Below are positions 9,693 through 20,700 of a DNA stretch of 64,000 bases, in pieces. A program made the position numbers and the translations under genes. Where the stretch lies: positions 744,001-808,000 of the forward strand of contig JAJFPB010000003.1 in the NCBI GenBank assembly GCA_020881915.1, in the 5' to 3' direction. Every line of letters begins with the position of its first letter. Positions within the stretch are counted from its first letter, which is position 1. Source of the stretch: Paramyrothecium sp. XJ0827 (Eukaryota; Ascomycota; Sordariomycetes; Hypocreales; Stachybotryaceae). The notes beneath the pieces were generated by a model, which worked only from the letters and a program-made list of their open reading frames with translations, ran no database searches and was not told the DNA's origin.

Positions 9693-12142
9693 TTTATTAA
9701 TATCCGGGGTTCCCATCAGACCCCTAAGTTCAAGTATTGACTCAATCGTGTGAATATGCCTCCTAGCACAGAATTCCTCAGCCTTATAGTGTACAAGGAC
9801 CATGCGCACCAACTAGAAGATGCGCTTCAGGTCTCAAATGTGACTAAGCCCGTCATTTACGCGATCGGCGACTGGTTATCTTGGGATATTCATTTACGCC
9901 AAGACAAAGAAGAAGTCCAGATCCTTAAATACTATAGGGCCAAGATCGCAAAGTACATCCAGAGATCATTATATATTTACTACTTCGGTGTGGGGTCTAT
10001 AGTTCCTTATTTATTAAAAGTAATATATTAATTATTTATAGAAATTATAAAAAGTTAGTATTAATCTTCTATAATTTATATATTAAGTATTATAAGGGCT
10101 ATAATATTAGTATAAATAACTAGAAATATTTTGACTTATTAATATAGAAGTACAATAGTAGAGAATTTATATTTATTTATTATACTTTTAAATAGGCCCT
10201 TATAAAGTACTAAAAGAGCTCCAAGTGTAAAAAGTTTTTTATATTATTTAGCTCAACCTTTTTATTTAAGAATTTATATAAAGAGGTTCTGAAAAACCTC
10301 AAAGCAATTCGCAAGGCAATGGCGTATGGAAACGCTCGAAGCTTATTTATACTAAGTTAATATATATAGTAGCTGAAGGAGTGATTAATCCGTAAGTCTG
10401 TTAAATGTGTAAGGGTCTTTTTAATCTTTATCCTCATGGATCATCGACGATTATAGTGGCGGCTACAAAAGCTAGAGACTTATATTAATTCATCTAGAGC
10501 TATCCAGGTCTGTTGCAGTTATCTCCTACTGTTTCCTCCTCGGAAGATCTGTATTGCAGCGACATCCTCGTTCGGTGGGGACATGCTTGCACTGTATTCT
10601 AGAATCTGGCTCGGACGAAGGATTAAAGATTGCGCGGATAATGAACGAAGCTACAGTCCGAGACGCACTCCAGCTTCCTGGGTGGGCAACTTGGCATTGC
10701 GCATCTTGGCATTGCAGATTGGACCCTGCGATCGAAGCTGAATGCCAAGAGATGTCCGGGTCTCGGCACAGCGGTACGATGTTCATGCATTTGAGACGAT
10801 GGTCACTCAAACCCACTCCAAACAACTGCATCTATTTGGGGTAGGTTGGCGTTACCTGCCTAGATAATAACCAGGCTTTGTGAGAGCTGAGCCCGGGTCC
10901 TGATCAAGAGAGCACTACAGAGTAACACAGGCGTGAATTACCGAAAGAAACGAGATTCTCAGGCTCAACAGTGGGTCACAACCCAGGCCCTGAGCGTCGC
11001 AGGGGTCAAGATTAGACGTGGAGCCATGGGACGTTGCCGCGTCACGGCGCATGGATTTCAGGCCAAGAACAGCGGACGGGCCTCCTGTATTGTGTGCTGC
11101 GCCGGAATGCAAGTGTAGATAAACATGTGCTTCAGATAACTTTATATACAAATCCGGCATAAAATATCCTCCCTTCGACACTCTCGCAGCAGCAATTGTG
11201 CCATTGGCACACCTACCCTGGAGCCACCAAAAGCCAAAGTTTTGTGTGTTAAAAGGTATCCAACAGACCAATTTAAAGCTTCAAGGTCGCAACCAATTGC
11301 ATGGATTCGTATGCTCATGAATTGTCAAGGGAAACCAATCGTCTTGCTCCCCGACTCGAAGATGCAACTCAATTGGGGCGTGTTGTCAAGATGTAAAGGC
11401 ATATGGTGCGAAGAAAGTTTCGGAAATGCGTTGCGCATCCTGACAAGACCCCAATGTTCGCTTTCAGTCGAAACCAGCTTGTGCTAACTGAAGCTTCTTT
11501 CTCCTTCTACCGTCCTGAACCAATGAGGCTGCGGCTACGACTACGAAGTGATAGGCCGTCTGAGGGAGATGCATCTCAATACTGAGCGAGTTGCACAGGA
11601 GTCTTCATCATTGGATCACTCGGAAATACCCCACTCGTCCGGGAATGGGAATGTCACCAGTTTGTGCGTCGCCAGTCCTTCGATGGGTCGAGCTCTCACC
11701 GTTCCCGTTTAAAATTAGCCAATCAAAATCCAGGGGGCCCTCTAAAGATCTCCGGCGCTGATGGGGCACGTGTTATCGACCCTGGGAGCCGCCCCCTTTA
11801 CTACCATGCATGCCGAACGCAAACAGTTCTGGACCTTGAAAATACACTTCAGATGCTACCTCTTCCTCAAGAGTACATCCAGCCCTCGTAAGACTCACGT
11901 GGAAGGCTCATGAGTGCTGCTCAATTGCTTCGCTCCGCACAACACTGTTGTTAGTCGATGACGCTTTCGACTCGACTTGCGCGCTTCCAACCAGTGTTTT
12001 GCCGAGACAGCATAAATCATATCCACTTTTGCACAACTGGATAACTTCGAAACGGTGCCAGCGAGCAAAATTCATCCAGGGGCAGCCATCGCAGCTCTGA
12101 GCACTTGACTTTCTTTTCCCGCATTGATTCTTCTCTGCGGCC
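9693..12142. other. Gene-poor 2.4-kb stretch
   Basis: The left part holds the AT-rich island described separately. From about 10,520 base composition returns to normal, but I find no conserved domain, signal peptide or splice-supported frame. Open frames such as plus 9750-10031 and plus 10554-10844 have no recognisable features. Confidence 0.5.
10018..10520. other. AT-rich island
   Basis: Roughly 500 bp of strongly AT-biased sequence (runs such as TATTAATTATTTATAG) with stops in all frames, against near-balanced flanks. This is how sequence damaged by repeat-induced point mutation, or other decayed repetitive DNA, looks in ascomycetes. I could not identify the original element. Confidence 0.6.
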
Positions 12143-13613
12143 ATGGAAAATATCACCGTTGCTTCGGATCTGACGGTCTCTGACAGAATTGTGCTGGCAA
12201 ATCTGATATCCGATATCAAACAGTACAAGAAAGAGAGCCCCGGTCTCGTTGACGGCGACGAAGGCTACGTGAGCCGGGAAGATGTCGACAGCGAATCATC
12301 TAGTGTTGCCAGTAAGCTGCAATCCGGGCTATCCGCACCAAAGACTTTGGAAATTGACTCAACCTAGGCTCGTCCGAGCCAGCGTCCAATAGCGATGCGC
12401 TCGATCTCAGTCACTTGAAGGCGCTCAACGATCCTGCTAGTTCAGACTTTGAGCCGAGTGTCATCTCCTCGCTTGATTTGCGAGACCTGGCCTCGCGACT
12501 CCCACCCTTCGTTTATGAACGCTTCATCCTCCCCTATGTCTCCTGGGCGCGGAAGCTTGTCCGCCATGAGACGGACGTCATCATGCTCACACACCTCACC
12601 CTCTACTTTAGCACATCTGTACCAAGCGCCATCCTATTATTCAGAAACTTCACCTACCTCCATGGCATTCTCCATCTGGTCATGCAGGTCTACTACACTG
12701 GAACGTACACCCTGATGATGCATCAGCACATCCACATGAACGGCATTCTGGCAAAGAAGGGTATCCTCAAACTAGTCGATCTCCTCTTCCCATACATCAC
12801 AGACCCACTGATGGGCCACACCTGGAACACGTACTACTACCACCACGTAAAGCACCATCACGTGGAAGGGAATGGACCTTCAGACCTATCATCCACTATT
12901 CGGTACCAGCGTGATGATGTGCTACATTTCTTGCACTACGTCGCCAAGTTTTACTTCCTGATCTGGTTTGATCTCCCTCTATACTTTTTCAAGAAGGGTC
13001 AAGCGAAGAATGCCCTCAAAGCGGGCCTTTGGGAACTTAGCAATTATGCCGCCCTTTACCTATCCTATCGCTTCAACAGCCGTGCAACTACTTTTGTCTT
13101 CCTTTGCCCACTCTTTATCATGCGGCTGGGTCTGATGATTGGCAACTGGGGCCAGCATGCGTTCGTTGACGCTGATGAGCCAGACTCGGACTTTCGATCC
13201 AGCATAACATTGATTGATGTACCGGTAAGCATATTTCATAAGCTCAAATTAGGCGCAGGATGTTTACTCACATATGATGTTTGCAGAGTAACCGCTACTG
13301 CTACAACGACGGTTATCACACATCCCATCATTTGAACCCGCGTCGCCACTGGCGCGATCACCCATCGGCTTTCCTCCAGCAAAAAGACAAATATATACGG
13401 GAACAAGCCCTGGTCTTTCACAACATCGATTATCTCATGGTCACATTCAAACTACTTCAAAAAGATTACATACATCTTGCGAAATGTCTTGTCCCTATGG
13501 GTGACCAGATAGGGATGACAATTGAAGAGCGCGCGAACATGTTGCGTCGCCATACTCAAAAGTTTAGCGAGGAGGAAATTCTCGAGAAGTTCGGCAAATC
13601 TAAAGCTGAATAG
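12143..13613 (+). CDS. Membrane fatty-acid desaturase family protein
   Basis: Exons 12143-12311, 12368-13224 and 13287-13613 encode 450 aa; both introns (56 and 62 nt) are in phase. A hydrophilic N-terminus of about 90 residues is followed by hydrophobic segments with three histidine boxes: MMHQHIHMNG, YHHVKHHHVEG, and after the second intron YHTSHHLNPRRHW. These bind the di-iron centre in membrane desaturases and hydroxylases. It is therefore probably an ER-membrane enzyme that desaturates or hydroxylates an acyl or lipid substrate; specificity cannot be read. The ATG at 12143 is the first in frame. No link to the nearby cluster is visible. Confidence 0.85.
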
Positions 13614-14484
13614 GGGATCAGAATCCAGCATGCGCATCACAGACTTCACCAGATTGACCGCAACAAAAGGAGGAGGTGACGCAGAATGCGAGTTTGAAAC
13701 GCATGTATACATGTATGACAATATAGACCGGCTCTGGATATCTTATAAAGTAATAGACTGTCCTTAACTCAGCTGGTGTGCGGCGTCGCCTACTTCGCAT
13801 ACCCAAACTATGCTATTCTTTGCGACCCTGGCTAGTAATGAGGCCTGGAACACTGGAAGCGTCTGGATGGCATCAGAGAGCCCGGAAACCCGAGCAAAAC
13901 CAGATCGAATAGTACGTCTACCACAGAGGAACCCTCTAATTGAGAATCCAATGCACGCAGGCGAAGGATATGATAACCAAGTGGAGATGGCAGGTAAGTC
14001 GGTGAGATTTTAGAACTTCTTTCGATCGAAAAAAAGGATAAAGAGTATGGCCCGGAGATTCCGCCGCATGAAGCAATGAGGTCCAATCAATGTACCAAAT
14101 TCTACTACGCTTAAATGCTGAGGTGCATATTGTAGAGTGTGTCACAGCTACGAGCTTATTGGTGCATGGTCGACGTGGGACAAAGATTGTGGCTCGGACC
14201 ATAAGGATAGAGATGCCAAGTCTTCGCAACCTGCAAGGTAGCGGAAGTCGGCACGATCTGGCAAGCTAGATTCAAGCTTACAGCTCAGGTCTGCAGGGGA
14301 GGGACATGCTAGAGCCAGTGAATCTCACATAAAGACTGGTCTCGACCCCGGAGTGAATACTCCACCATTGCTCGGTCAATCACGTTTCTACAAATCTACC
14401 ATATTTGGCAGCTAAGATCTACTCTATTGATGCGGACTGGGAGATAGCCGATCTGCTGAATGTGACAGGACTTGCATCTGAGGA
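13614..14484. other. Intergenic, no gene seen
   Basis: Convergent spacer between the desaturase and the minus-strand secreted protein gene. Short frames only. Confidence 0.5.
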
Positions 14485-15415
14485 CTAATCGTCTTCATCG
14501 TCGGCTCCAATTGGCACGATTGTATCCGGGAGCTCCGTTACTGGCAGGGATCCGCGCACCTGATTCTGCGCCTGACAGTCCGAGGTGCAGACAGTGGCAG
14601 GGGGAGCATCCTCCAACGCATCCTCTCCGAATACCGCACCCATCCGTCCACCACTCCAGACATTCCACTGCGATACGCTTCCATCTTGGTAGAGCCTGTT
14701 TGCACCTTGAGGGCTGTCCTTGGCAACAAATACCGTGTGAGTTGCATCAGCCGGCTGTATGTGTTAGTGACCGGTTCCGGTTTTCCTGATCGTGGGGGAC
14801 GACATGGAACTTACAATGCCGTTGCCGATGCGGACAGCGTTCCCTTGGTTGGGGTTCAGGAAGTAGAACAAGCCAGGCGCAAGCGTCAGGGTCTGGGTTA
14901 CATTGGCACCAAGCTCCGTCTCCACTTGAAGCATGCTCCCCTGGGTGTTGTCCTTCGCCTGGTACTTGACCTCTCCTCCCGCAACAGTGAAGGAAACAAC
15001 GAGAGTTCCTCCTTTAACTTCGAGGCGATCTACCCTCGGTGTGCCGAGTTGAGATGGCGTTAGGCTCAATTCTCGCGAGGTGAAAACAGTGGTTGGCTTG
15101 TTGAACATTCCTAGAGCGTTACTTTAGTCTTCCCTTCTAGAGCTGGGTTTGTCGTGCCTTACTGCCTCCTCTGTTGGCGCCAGTGAACGCATAGTTGTAG
15201 AGGTTCAGAGTAGCACAGTCGACGTCAAAGCCATTGTTGATCCCACGAACTGTGACAGTGCCTCGGCAAGCCAAGTTCTCTACTCGGACCTTCTCACCCT
15301 TATAAGCCCGCCCGCTGACCGTAACCGTGTACTCTCCTGAGCCCTTATCCACGTCGTCATTCTGGCCTACTGCGAGGCCAGATAGCAGTAAAGAAAGAGC
15401 GAGAATGTTACGCAT
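14485..15415 (-). CDS. Secreted protein of unknown function, 272 aa
   Basis: Exons 15163-15415, 14815-15110 and 14485-14754 (introns of 52 and 60 nt, in phase). The N-terminus MRNILALSLLLSGLAVGQ is a good signal peptide. The mature protein begins with a beta-rich segment (GEYTVTVSGRAYKGEKVRVE) with two Cys (in ENLACRG and DVDCATL), a second beta-rich block, then a region with CTSDC and an acidic tail ending DDEDD. I do not recognise a family. A TATAAAAG box lies about 100 nt upstream, suggesting regulated, possibly strong expression. Location is probably extracellular; function unknown. Confidence 0.8.
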
Positions 15416-16352
15416 GTTGGAAACTTTGGGATTGTCAAGGACGGTGCCGTCCTTATTACTCCTGTATGGAATAGACTGGTTGTGAAGATGAGGAACCAAA
15501 GGACACCCTCGACTTTTATACTCGTCCACATATGAGACACCGACCACCATGTTGCGCCTCCAAGAGAAGCACATACTAACAGGCCGGCTGAAATATGCGG
15601 ACTTGATTACCTTCTCTTTGAGGCAATACTGCTAGACGGAAACGATAGTGTCACAGGCCTAGACCTATATTACTAATGCTGACGATGTTTTCCGATGCGG
15701 AAGTCCGCTTCGGCCATGCTCATGCATCTTTTTCGGAGCTTTTCTACTCCGAGCTAGGTTGTAAGAGGTGAGCTGAAATATGCATGTTGAATTGATCCCA
15801 GTATCAACCAATAGATTCTCACATGAGAATCCAAACGAAGCCTGACCCGGCGGTCCATTGTTGCTCGTGGGTTCATTCGCTACCATGAAACCCGAGTTCC
15901 CGATTCAGTCCGAGAGCATCCTTTGACGATGCTGCGGCGACATTCGGAGTATCACTCACTAACTCCATTAGTTTGCATTCCATTGCTACTCTCCCACTAT
16001 TACATAACGATGAGGGAAGGACGGTGGCATCAGGTTACCAGCCCTGCTCTGCCCCCCGTTCTCAATGAACACGGATTTTTCAAGTTTGTAAGTTTGGAAA
16101 ACTTATTGGCAAGCAGCCCATCCTCAAGATCTTCCAAGTGATTGGAGCAGCTTAGTCAAAATTGATGGAAGGTTCATGTGACCCAACAAACGCAGCATGC
16201 ATTACCAAATTTCTCTAAAGTGTAATTCCCATCAACGCAACATAATAAAGTCATCGATGGCGACATTGCTTGTCTTTAACTTGACCACTCTTCATTTACT
16301 TCCCTTCTTTCCTACTTGACCCGATCATCATCACTAGCTACACCAAGGAAAG
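15416..16352. other. Divergent intergenic region
   Basis: Upstream of both the minus-strand secreted gene and the pyrG-like pseudogene. Contains the TATA box noted; no gene seen. Confidence 0.5.
15513..15520 (-). promoter_or_regulatory. TATA box of the secreted-protein gene
   Basis: TATAAAAG on the minus strand, about 98-105 nt before the ATG at 15415. Confidence 0.5.
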
Positions 16353-17211
16353 ATGGCTTCGAAATCCCGGTAGTCCTATCTTGCTCGAGCTGAGGCTCAT
16401 CACCACCCCGTTGCCCAGAGACTGTTCAGAATTGCAAATGCGAAACGCTCGAATCTCATTTTTTCGGCGGACTTTGTGGACACCACCACCCTGTTGCAAT
16501 GCGCTGAAGGTAACAGCCCCGAGTCTCTATACGAGTTATACTAACTCTTGTAAATGAAGCCGTGGGACCCTTCATTGCAGTCCTTAAAACGCACATTGAC
16601 ATCGTCCGCGACTTTGGAGAGGCCACGGTTGCAGGCCTCAAGTCTTTGGCCGCAAAGCACAATTTCCTGATTTTTGAAGACCGAAATTCGTTGATATTGG
16701 TACCACGGCCCAGAAGCAATACCACGAGGGCGCGTTGCGTATTTCGGAATGGGCGGATATTGTGAATGTGAGCATTCTGGGGGGCAGCGGTGTTGTTGAC
16801 GCCCTTGAACAAGTCATCCAAAACCCGGAATTTCATCTGCGACAGAAAAGGGCCTTGCTGCTTCTCGCAGAAATGACGACTGCCGGTAGCACGGCCACGG
16901 GTGCTTACACCGAGAAATGCGTGGAGGTAGCACGCGAGAAGCATGGTGTTGTCATGGGGTTCGTGGCCACAAAAGCGATGGTGCCCACCGCCAATGGCGA
17001 CGAAGATTTCGTGATTTTCACTACGGGAGTCAATCGCAGTAACGGCGGGGATAACTTAGGACAACAGTACCAAACTCCTCGCGCTGCAATTGCTGGGGGT
17101 TCGGATTTTGTGATCGTCGGCCGCGGCATTTATGGTTCCGATGACGTGGTTAGTGCAGCTGAGCAGTACCAGATAGAATCATGGGATGCTTACGAGGCAC
17201 GAATTGCCTAA
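16353..17211 (+). pseudogene. pyrG: Orotidine-5'-phosphate decarboxylase, decayed copy
   Basis: Clear homologue of the fungal URA3/pyrG enzyme (OMP to UMP, last step of pyrimidine synthesis). The intron 16510-16559 has a CTAAC branch and sits where fungal pyrG genes usually carry one. Conserved blocks: [74 protein letters not shown]. Two lesions are visible. Codon 7 is TAG (16371-16373). One base is also missing at about 16680-16690, just after FEDR where the catalytic Lys-x-x-Asp follows, so the downstream part (16735-17211) is in another frame. No in-frame Met lies between the stop and the frameshift. The rest is well conserved, so loss seems recent. A functional gene presumably exists elsewhere in the genome. 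Confidence 0.88.
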
Positions 17212-17735
17212 TTTGACATATTTCCGTGTGGGAAACTTCTCTTGCTTCTCGAGTGTGGTGGAGCCGATATTATTGTTTAATTGTCTATCAGAACCTTGAC
17301 CATGACGATGCACACAATGGCTTGGACGAATGTGCGAGATACCACAGCTAAAACCTTTTAACAAGACGCTACTTGATCACCTCATGCACAGTAGGAGCAA
17401 AGCATCATTCTTGTGAAAGAATTTCAATAATAGGAAGTAGGGAGTATATAACTCCTTAGTCTAGTAGTAATATGAAAAACCCGAAATCATGAACTCCAAA
17501 ATATTCAAGTCAGCGAATTAAGCCACACAAAGCAAAAACAGAAGGATAGCTTCTAACAGAAAGGAAAAAGGAGAAAAAAGCAATTTCGTATCTCAATAAA
17601 TAGCCTGTGCTTAACCAGTCTTGGCCCTGTAATACCCTTGATAGCTTGAGTGGCTGCGGCCGGGAAACAAACTGGGGCTTCACCCGCCTCTGGGTATGCA
17701 TTAATCCCTCGCTGTCGGTTTCTGGTAGGAACTTT
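17212..17735. other. Convergent spacer between pyrG-like pseudogene and PKS
   Basis: AT-rich 3' flanks of two converging genes; no gene seen. Confidence 0.6.
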
Positions 17736-20700
17736 TTATTGCGCGATCTCGATGCCTTGAGTTCCGCACACCTGACCGGCAAATTTCGTGATGGTCAAGG
17801 TCGGGCCCAGCAGTTGCTGGAAAGGGATGTCCATCTTGTATTCCTTGAAAATCCAGTTGCGAAGTTCCGCACCAATCATACTGTCAACACCGTAGTCGGC
17901 AATGCTCTTAACATCGACCTCGAAGTCATCCGGCCCGAGCATAAGCATTCTCGTCAACTTATCGACGAAGTGTTCAGTGACTAGTTGGACGGCTTCAGCG
18001 GCAGATCCAGCAGCCTTGATCGTGGCAAGAATGCTCTGTGCACCCGAAGATGTAGCATCATCTGCTGCGGACCTCATGTCATGGACAACGTGACTGAATC
18101 GTGCATCTTCAAGCCAGAAGACATCCGTGGCAATGGGATCATTTGCAGCCTTCTGGAGCTTGGCTGCGTCCAATCCGACCACAACAAGATCGGTATCTTG
18201 CTTGTTGGACACGATAGCAGCCTCAAAGCCCTCAAGAAGATGCTCTTCGTCGATGCCGTACATACCCTTGCGAAGGAGGGCGTCCTCAAGTTGAGTATTC
18301 TCGGCAACAACACCAACACCAAGGACCATCGGCAGCACAAGAGAAGTGGCAGGCTTTTCCGCGCTGTGACGGTGGCGTGCCAGCGAGTCAAGATAGCTGT
18401 TTGCTGCGGCGTAGTTACTCTGTCCTGGGTTTCCAAGGATGCCGGAGACAGAGCTTGTCATGACAAAGAAATCAAGAGGAGTCTTGGCAAGGACGGAGTG
18501 GAGATTGACGGCACCGAGGATCTTTGGCTCGACGGCGGTCTGCCAGTTGGAGTAGGGCATGGAATGGAACAGTCCATCCTAGAAAACCTTTAGTGAGTGC
18601 TCCAGGAGTATATTGGAGGGAGAAACTTACTCTGAGAACCATGGCGGCATGAATGACACCCTTGATGGGGTGGCTGGGGGAGACACCCTGGACAGCACGG
18701 ACAACGTCATTACGGGATGTGGCGTCACCGCGCACAACCTGAACAATAGCACCTGCGTCCGTAATATCCTTAACAAGCTTAGCCGCAGACTTCGAGTCAG
18801 TACCGGAACGGGACAAGAATGTAAAACGACGGGCCCCAGACTCCATCATCCAGGACGTCAGGCTGCGACCAAGACCACCGAGGCATCCAACTAGGAGGTA
18901 GGTGTGGTCAGGGTTGAACTGGAGTGGAGTACGAGCTGGAAGAACCTGAATGGACTCCTCAGAATGCTCATATTTGATCACGGACTTGGCGGCACCGAAG
19001 TCGTCCGTGAAGTTGGAGACGGCTTTGTTGATATCAGCCAAGTTGACGTTTTCGAGAACTCCAGGAGCCACGAGGGATCCTCTCTTGAAGAGCTTGACGG
19101 TTTCGGACAACAAGTGCGAGATGACTTCTCGGCGTGCCTCATAGAGCTCAACGATGTCAAAAGAGGTGTAGCTGGCACCGCGGGCCACGGGGACCGTATC
19201 GAGGGCGTTTCGGCTGAGAACGTCCTTGCGACCCGCGTCCACGAAACGCCCAAACCGAGCAATATGTCGCCAAGCCTCGCGAGCAGCGCTGGGCTCAACG
19301 CTTCCGGCGCTGAAAACAACATCTGCGCCCTTGCCGTGCGTGATTTCGGTAAGGCGTTCCGTGGCGTTGATAGCAGGAAGAATGTTCTGCTCGAGCAGGC
19401 CGAAATGATTCTTCAGGAACGCAACCTCTTCCTCTGACTTCGCCACAACATAAGGTATGGCACCAGATAGCAGGGCGATATTGATCGCGGCAGTACCTGC
19501 GGCACCAGTGCCATGCAGGATGAGAACATTCTCCTTGGGCTTGAGACGAGCCAGTTCGAGACCATAGTAGGCTGCAGCGTACGGCATCAGCAAGCCGACG
19601 ACTTCATCAATGGCATCGCCAGTCTCAAGCTTGTGCAATAGAGTGGCAGGAACTTGCTGGAAGCTGGCAAACTTGTCTGCATGGAAGCCGACAACCTTGT
19701 CGCCTGCCTTAAGTGACTTGACATCAGCTCCAACCCGTGTCACAGTACCGCCAATCTCATGACTGAAGGTTTGGGGATAATCAGCGCCTGTGATCACAAG
19801 GACTCCCTCTTTGGTCAAGCCGCTGGCTTCAACCTGGACTTCGACATGACCGGGCTTGACATCTGCATCATCAAGCACTTCCTGCTGAAATACGACCTTG
19901 TTCTTCAGGATTTTGCCCGAGATGCGGTCGCCAATGGTGAAGCTTCGTGGCTCCGTGCTCTGGGTCGCAGTGAAGATTTCGTTCAAGCCGGAGTTGCGGC
20001 CAAGGCGGCTGATGTAACGCTTACCACCGGAGACGCAAATCTCACGCTCAGGGGTCTCGGCCTCGGTAAGCTGGGATTGAGCTACGTCTGCAATGGCTGC
20101 AGGGATATCCTTGGCATCGACAGTGTCAAGGTCGAAGTCGAGAGTGCGGAAGTCCAATGAAGCCTGCTCAGCACCAACGGCGCGAGCTAGGCCAGAGATC
20201 AAGGCAAATTCAGGCTTCTTACCTTCAAGGAAGCCACCCGTTGTAGCCCACAGAAGGGAAGAGGCAGAGTTAGTGATGGCTTGAATGCCAAGGAACTCAT
20301 TTTCCTTCAGAGTATACAGGAGGGGGCCTTCAAAATCAGCGAGGACTACGACGTGGCTCTCAATCTTGGCATCAATACACTCGCTGAGGGCGGAAACAGC
20401 CACCTGCCAGCCCAAAGCCTCAAGGACTGAACCGACTTGTTGAACAATTGGAGCAGGGCTGTCGCGGTAGACCAGTTGCACGGTGTGTGTGTCAACGATG
20501 GCCTCTGCTTCCACAATGTCACCTTGAGCAGTTGAGACAGCAACAATGGTGCCAGACTTGCTTGGGAGTGCGAAATCAAGCCCATTGAAGCCCGCCTCCT
20601 GCAAAGCCTCGACAGAGCCAGGCTGTGTGAACTCCCAGATAGCATGGCCACCAGCCTTGAGAAGACGACGAAGAACAGCGAGGACTTCCACAGAGGGGGC

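Noticed and set aside
16562..16765. A short intact pyrG-like gene starting at an internal codon
   Set aside because: The frame begins inside the conserved KTHID region and ends at the frameshift; the catalytic block is split, so it cannot be functional.
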